From positions 45,956 through 109,955 of the forward strand of contig JBDRZZ010000004.1 of NCBI GenBank assembly GCA_039804165.1: a stretch of DNA of 64,000 nucleotides. The letters are read 5' to 3'. The translations under genes were made by a program, and so were the position numbers. The stretch is from a candidate division WOR-3 bacterium (GTDB lineage Bacteria > Hydrothermota > UBA3072). How positions within the stretch are numbered: the stretch's first letter is position 1; every line of letters begins with the position of its first letter. The notes beneath the pieces were generated by a model, which was not told where the DNA came from, did no database searches, and saw nothing but the letters and a program-made list of their open reading frames with translations. Below are positions 60,277 to 64,000 of the stretch, in pieces.

Positions 60277-63200
60277 TCAAAAAGAAACCCTTATTCCAAA
60301 CTGAATAAATCTTGGATCAAGATAATAGAGAAATTCTCTATTTGGGTTATTTATATATGGTTTATCCTCGCTTCTTAAATCTCCAACACGATCAGGCTCT
60401 TCTCCTTCCTCAGGTCCCTTAAGAGTGGGATCTCCTTTAAGTGGGGGCTTATTATAAATATCAAGATGAAGTGACTTTAAATACGCCTTTCTATCAATAT
60501 CATCTGAGAAAGCCTGAGTAGAGAGTTCCTGCCAATCAAAGACATTATGAACATCCATAAAGAGATCCATCTTAAATCCTGCAATAGAAAGATTTTTACC
60601 AATACTTATATCCATATTTCGCTCATCTGGCCATTGGATGTTGTTCTCCAACTCATCCCTATAAGGGTCGTATTTTGTCTCTGGAATCCAGGTTTCATAT
60701 CTGCCCGCTCTCCAACTATAAACAGCTGTAAAATTATAACCTCCAAAAATTATTCCCCAATTATCAGGAGAAGATAAAGTTAGCTGAGCTCTAAACACAG
60801 GTCGTGGAACAGGTCTAGCTTCTTCAGGGTTTATTTTTGAACTCTGAGATTGCTTTACAGGATCCTCAAAATACTTATCTAAACCAATTTTCCCTGATGT
60901 TTCAACTCTATAATCATAATTAAGCCAGCCTCTTAAAAACCTTCCAATATCTTTTCTAAATTCAATCTCAAAACCCCTTATATCACTATAACCTGTATTT
61001 TCTGGCCTTTTATAATTAGCATCCCCATAATAACTCTCATATTCAACATCATTACATTTTTTGTCCGCATCTTTATAATAGCCAGAAATCCTCGCTAAGT
61101 AAGTATTAGCAATGCTGCTTTCTAAACCCACTTCATAAGAGATTGTTCTTTCCATATCTAAATAAGGATTCCCAAGGGTGAGAATCGGATCTTTATACTC
61201 ACCCCAGTCAATTCTGAATCTCTTATCATTAGGAGGTAAAGAATAAAAATGCCCGTAGCTAAAGAATAACTTGCTTCTCTCTAAGATTGGGAACGAAATC
61301 CCAACCCTTGGACTTATCTTAAAGATACCTGGAACATCCTCTAAAGGAGCTCCTTCAGAGAATAGCATTTTTTTCATATAAGCCGAATAATACAGTGAAT
61401 ACACATCTTCTTCTTTTGGCCACTTAACATTCGGATCTGCATAATCAAAACGAAGACCTAAATTTGCAAACATCCCTTCAAATTCAATTTTATCCTGAAT
61501 ATACCCACCAATAAGAATCGGATACGCATCAGAAGTGTTATAACAATATTGTTGCCCAGAATAAGTTAATTCTTGACCACTATCTGGCCAAACCCAACCA
61601 TCATTTGAAATCCAAAATTCATGAAGTTTATCATATTGATAGGAAAAACCAGTTTTCATTTGATTATATTTGTTTATCTGAGAAGTAAAGTCAAAACTCA
61701 AACTATAGGTTTGAGACCAAGAAGTGTTCCAAGTCCCAAGTTGGTGAGAAGAACCATAACCTGCCCCTCCTGCATCATAAAGATAATTGGGTTCATAATC
61801 AGGATCAGCCCATCCAAAAGGAATATTATCCACTGCTATTTGACTTCCAATTTTCTGTTCCCCAAACCATAGGACTACAGTATCTCCTCCCATTCTATGA
61901 GGAACTCCATAATAGAATTTAGCATCATTATCTCTACGGATATAAGTTAAATGAATATCATAAAAAGTATTCTCATTTATTGCATGCTGGAGAGAAATTC
62001 CCGTCATCTTTGCAATTACATCAAAAGGTGTTAATCCATTAGGTCTATAAAGAATACCAAGACTCAATTTATCACTTCCATGATAAATTCCATCCCATTC
62101 TCCATTTGGTAGAATTATATCCATTCCACTTCTTAAATAAACCTGACCATTAAATCCATGAGGCTTAGCCAAATTGCCTAGAGGATCAGTCCACCCCCAT
62201 GACCATGGAGATAGAGTGTTAGTAATTGAATATGCACTTCTTAAACTCGCTTTAACATTCCCTAACCTAGAAGTTAGCTTTAAACTTGCCGTCCGCTCCC
62301 TATAATAATCTCTACTATCTGGAATTGCAAACGTTTCATTGTGGTCTCTATAAGAAGTGTAAAAACTCATATTCCCCAAAGCCTTTCCAATTAAAGGAAT
62401 TGGCCCTCCAAATCCAACATCAGCAGTCCAGTCTGGTTTATCACCATAATGACCCCTTCTTTCCTCATGCTTCCTACTATAAGGAACCTTTTCATATCCT
62501 ATTAATGTATCATTTCTGTAAATGGGAGCATACATTGAATCCCCACCATTATAGATAAGCAATAAAGAATCCGTTCTTGGAATATCAATCCTCCTCATCC
62601 AGAGAAATCTATCACGGAGCTCTTCTGGAGTTGTTTTTATCTTCAATTTCTTTGCTTCGGTAATCCATCCTGTAAAACTAGGATACGTTTTCCAACTTAT
62701 TGTATCACCTTTTTTCTTCCAAACCGTTGTTCCTTTCCAACAAACGCTATCAGGAATCCCATCTCCATCAACATCTCCATCAAACAAAAAAGACTTATTG
62801 TAATAATTATCAGGAGAGAAAATCGAAGGCCCACAATGTTTCTGATACCCCTTAGTGTATCTATACTCAAAAGAACCTTCATATTTTGTGGGAGAACCTT
62901 CTCGTGTCACAACATTTATAACTCCTGCTGTAACATTTGCATATTCGGCAGCAAAACCTCCCTTTATCAAATTTACCTCTTTTATCTCGCTTAAATTTGG
63001 CATTAAAATTGGCTCATTTGCTCTCTGGTCAACAAGTAAAAGTCCATCTGCCATTAATTTCGTCTCGCTTCTACTTCCTCCTCTAATACTCCAACCATCA
63101 ATTCCAGCCTGCAAATTAAGATATTGCGCTACATCTGTAATAAGAGGAACAGCTTCTATATCAGACTTAGTGGCAGAAAAAGAGCTCGAAGAAAGATCTA

Positions 63201-63609
63201 ACTTTATAACCTCTCTCTGCGCCTCAACAACAACTCCCTCTCCCTCCACTACAGCAGGCTCTAATTCAAAATTGAGAGTTGTTGTGTGATCTGAGGTGAC
63301 CAAAACTTTTGTCTTTGTAACACTCTTATAACCCATCATCCTTGCTTGAACATTGTAAGTTCCAGGATCTAATCTTATTATGTAGTAGTAACCATTCTCG
63401 TCACAAGCAGCACCCCTATCAGTTCCTTCAATTATCACATTAGCACCAGGTAAAGGTTCACCAGTTCGAGCATTTACAACAACACCGGCAATCTTTCCAG
63501 TAATCGCAGCTTTTAGATTCGGAGAAAAAACTAAAAAGCAAAGAGTCAAAAATAGAGAAAATAAAATCCATCTGGGGAACAAATTTCTTCCTTCATTTCC
63601 TATTTTCAT
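60277..63609 (-). CDS. TonB-dependent receptor with N-terminal carboxypeptidase-regulatory-like domain
   Basis: 1110 residues. The start is the ATG at 63609 with GGAGG (63615-63619) 5 bases upstream; a longer in-frame start at 63714 has no such site. Signal peptide, then a CarboxypepD_reg-like domain (AGVVVNARTGEPLPGANVII), a plug (about 135-260; WSIRGGSRSETKLMADGLLL, NVTAGVINVVTREG), a calcium-like loop DGDVDGDGIPD, and the barrel ending DPRFIQFGIRVSF. It is a SusC-like importer without a SusD partner. It is first in a three-gene operon with a secreted protein and PorV. Confidence 0.92.
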   Translation of the reverse strand: MKIGNEGRNLFPRWILFSLFLTLCFLVFSPNLKAAITGKIAGVVVNARTGEPLPGANVIIEGTDRGAACDENGYYYIIRLDPGTYNVQARMMGYKSVTKTKVLVTSDHTTTLNFELEPAVVEGEGVVVEAQREVIKLDLSSSSFSATKSDIEAVPLITDVAQYLNLQAGIDGWSIRGGSRSETKLMADGLLLVDQRANEPILMPNLSEIKEVNLIKGGFAAEYANVTAGVINVVTREGSPTKYEGSFEYRYTKGYQKHCGPSIFSPDNYYNKSFLFDGDVDGDGIPDSVCWKGTTVWKKKGDTISWKTYPSFTGWITEAKKLKIKTTPEELRDRFLWMRRIDIPRTDSLLLIYNGGDSMYAPIYRNDTLIGYEKVPYSRKHEERRGHYGDKPDWTADVGFGGPIPLIGKALGNMSFYTSYRDHNETFAIPDSRDYYRERTASLKLTSRLGNVKASLRSAYSITNTLSPWSWGWTDPLGNLAKPHGFNGQVYLRSGMDIILPNGEWDGIYHGSDKLSLGILYRPNGLTPFDVIAKMTGISLQHAINENTFYDIHLTYIRRDNDAKFYYGVPHRMGGDTVVLWFGEQKIGSQIAVDNIPFGWADPDYEPNYLYDAGGAGYGSSHQLGTWNTSWSQTYSLSFDFTSQINKYNQMKTGFSYQYDKLHEFWISNDGWVWPDSGQELTYSGQQYCYNTSDAYPILIGGYIQDKIEFEGMFANLGLRFDYADPNVKWPKEEDVYSLYYSAYMKKMLFSEGAPLEDVPGIFKISPRVGISFPILERSKLFFSYGHFYSLPPNDKRFRIDWGEYKDPILTLGNPYLDMERTISYEVGLESSIANTYLARISGYYKDADKKCNDVEYESYYGDANYKRPENTGYSDIRGFEIEFRKDIGRFLRGWLNYDYRVETSGKIGLDKYFEDPVKQSQSSKINPEEARPVPRPVFRAQLTLSSPDNWGIIFGGYNFTAVYSWRAGRYETWIPETKYDPYRDELENNIQWPDERNMDISIGKNLSIAGFKMDLFMDVHNVFDWQELSTQAFSDDIDRKAYLKSLHLDIYNKPPLKGDPTLKGPEEGEEPDRVGDLRSEDKPYINNPNREFLYYLDPRFIQFGIRVSF

Positions 63610-64000
63610 TAATACCTCCTTTTTGTTGAATTTTCTATAAATAGAATAATACCTGAAAAAAGACTCCTCTTTTTTGAATTTTTCCAATTGCTTTTTATTC
63701 CTATCAAATCTCAAAACCTCTTACTGTTATTTTTATTATACAAATTTAAAATTTTGTCAATCGGAATTTCCCGTATTTTCTCATAAGCATATGGATTATT
63801 CATTTATAAAACATCAAGTTTAATTATAAATTAAAATATATTTATAAAATAATTATTGTCAAGAGAAAATCGTTGGAGAAATGTTAAATCCAAAGCAGGT
63901 GGTGGACACTTTGTGGAGGTTGTGGGGATAAAAAGGGTAGATTTAAATATAAACCCAAAAGAAGTTATGAAAGAATATAAGGTATTTTGCACAAAAAGGG
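63610..64000. other. Intergenic region upstream of the TonB operon, with a possible open frame at the right edge
   Basis: It holds the promoter candidate listed separately, and otherwise AT-rich sequence. From 63856 a frame stays open to the window end (reading KAGGGHFVEVVGIKRVDLN and onward), with TTG at 63856 or GTG at 63913 as possible starts. It has no good Shine-Dalgarno and no recognised family, so it may be the beginning of a plus-strand gene or noise. Confidence 0.35.
63735..63760 (-). promoter_or_regulatory. Promoter candidate of the TonB operon
   Basis: Minus strand TTGACA (63755-63760) with TATAAT (63735-63740) at 14 bp, or TAATAA (63733-63738) at the 16-bp spacing seen elsewhere. 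The leader is about 120 bases. Confidence 0.45.

Noticed and set aside
62855..63289. Open frame antisense to the TonB receptor plug domain
   Set aside because: It is a Ser/Thr/Pro-rich shadow of the receptor frame with no signal or family.
63610..63714. N-terminal extension of the TonB receptor
   Set aside because: A strong GGAGG just before the ATG at 63609 and a normal signal peptide from there show the extension is untranslated.
1..64000. CRISPR array or prophage
   Set aside because: No regularly spaced short repeats and no phage structural or integrase cluster were seen; the only recombinase is Xer-like within a cellular operon.

Overview
The window is an AT-rich, densely coded chromosome segment of a Gram-negative bacterium. 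It carries Omp85/BamA-like, PorV-like and TonB-dependent outer-membrane proteins, many lipoproteins, and secreted proteins ending in a FlgD/type IX-like C-terminal sorting domain. Two-component kinases with Reg_prop propellers and large families of unrecognised envelope proteins also occur. Together these point to the FCB side of the bacteria. My best inference is an uncultured thermophile-like lineage such as candidate division WOR-3 (Stahlbacteria) or a relative; no rRNA is present to prove it. No CRISPR array, insertion sequence or prophage is visible.

Layout. 1-5.5 kb: end of signal peptidase I, then a propeller histidine kinase, a single-domain response regulator and a second sensor whose phospho-acceptor histidine is Asn. 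5.6-8.1 kb: thioesterase, thrC and a convergent Hsp20. 8.1-15.6 kb (minus): a metalloprotease/propeller/barrel protein, a Cys-rich mini protein (plus), then an envelope operon of lipoproteins, TPR protein and Omp85 protein behind a tRNA-Ala. 15.6-20.5 kb (minus): surface-glycan cluster (WbqC, GT2, sulfotransferase, flippase-like protein, WecE). 20.8-26.1 kb (plus): two-subunit aconitase-family enzyme, isocitrate dehydrogenase and a barrel-SppA fusion. 26.2-29.7 kb (plus): hybrid kinase, HPt protein, HAD nucleotidase, phosphodiesterase, followed by a decayed sorting-domain gene. 30.1-36.4 kb (minus): operon from a leaderless barrel-like gene through a lipoprotein, a Xer recombinase, DUF4159, an ACT-like protein and a membrane spermidine-synthase homologue. 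36.5-39.2 kb: a large GxDxY-repeat/HEAT protein. 39.2-46.3 kb (minus): six-gene hexuronate/gluconate operon (uxaC, SDR, gnd, LarA homologue, PPi-PFK, HAD). 46.5-47.5 kb: a secreted sorting-domain protein gene enclosed by a perfect 28-bp inverted repeat. 47.6-50.6 kb: proBA and a UPF0316 protein. 50.6-53.9 kb (minus): methyltransferase, two-subunit fumarase, malic enzyme. 54-56.9 kb (plus): TRAP transporter dctPQM. 57-63.6 kb (minus): TonB receptor, secreted sorting-domain protein, PorV-like protein.

How genes work together. The uxaC operon can turn glucuronate into fructuronate and mannonate, and the LarA-type epimerase gives a plausible route from mannonate to gluconate and on to the pentose phosphates through Gnd. 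The divergent fumarase/malic-enzyme and TRAP loci form a C4-dicarboxylate uptake and oxidation unit. The aconitase-like pair with Icd supplies 2-oxoglutarate, which ProB and ProA may use through glutamate.

Promoters share a clear pattern, TTGACA - 16 bp - TATNNT. In three cases the -10 box lies only 6-9 bases before the ATG, which implies leaderless mRNAs. The most striking structure is the promoter-[inverted repeat-gene-inverted repeat]-terminator arrangement at 46.4-47.5 kb, which is built like an invertible ON/OFF switch, or alternatively makes an mRNA whose ends pair.
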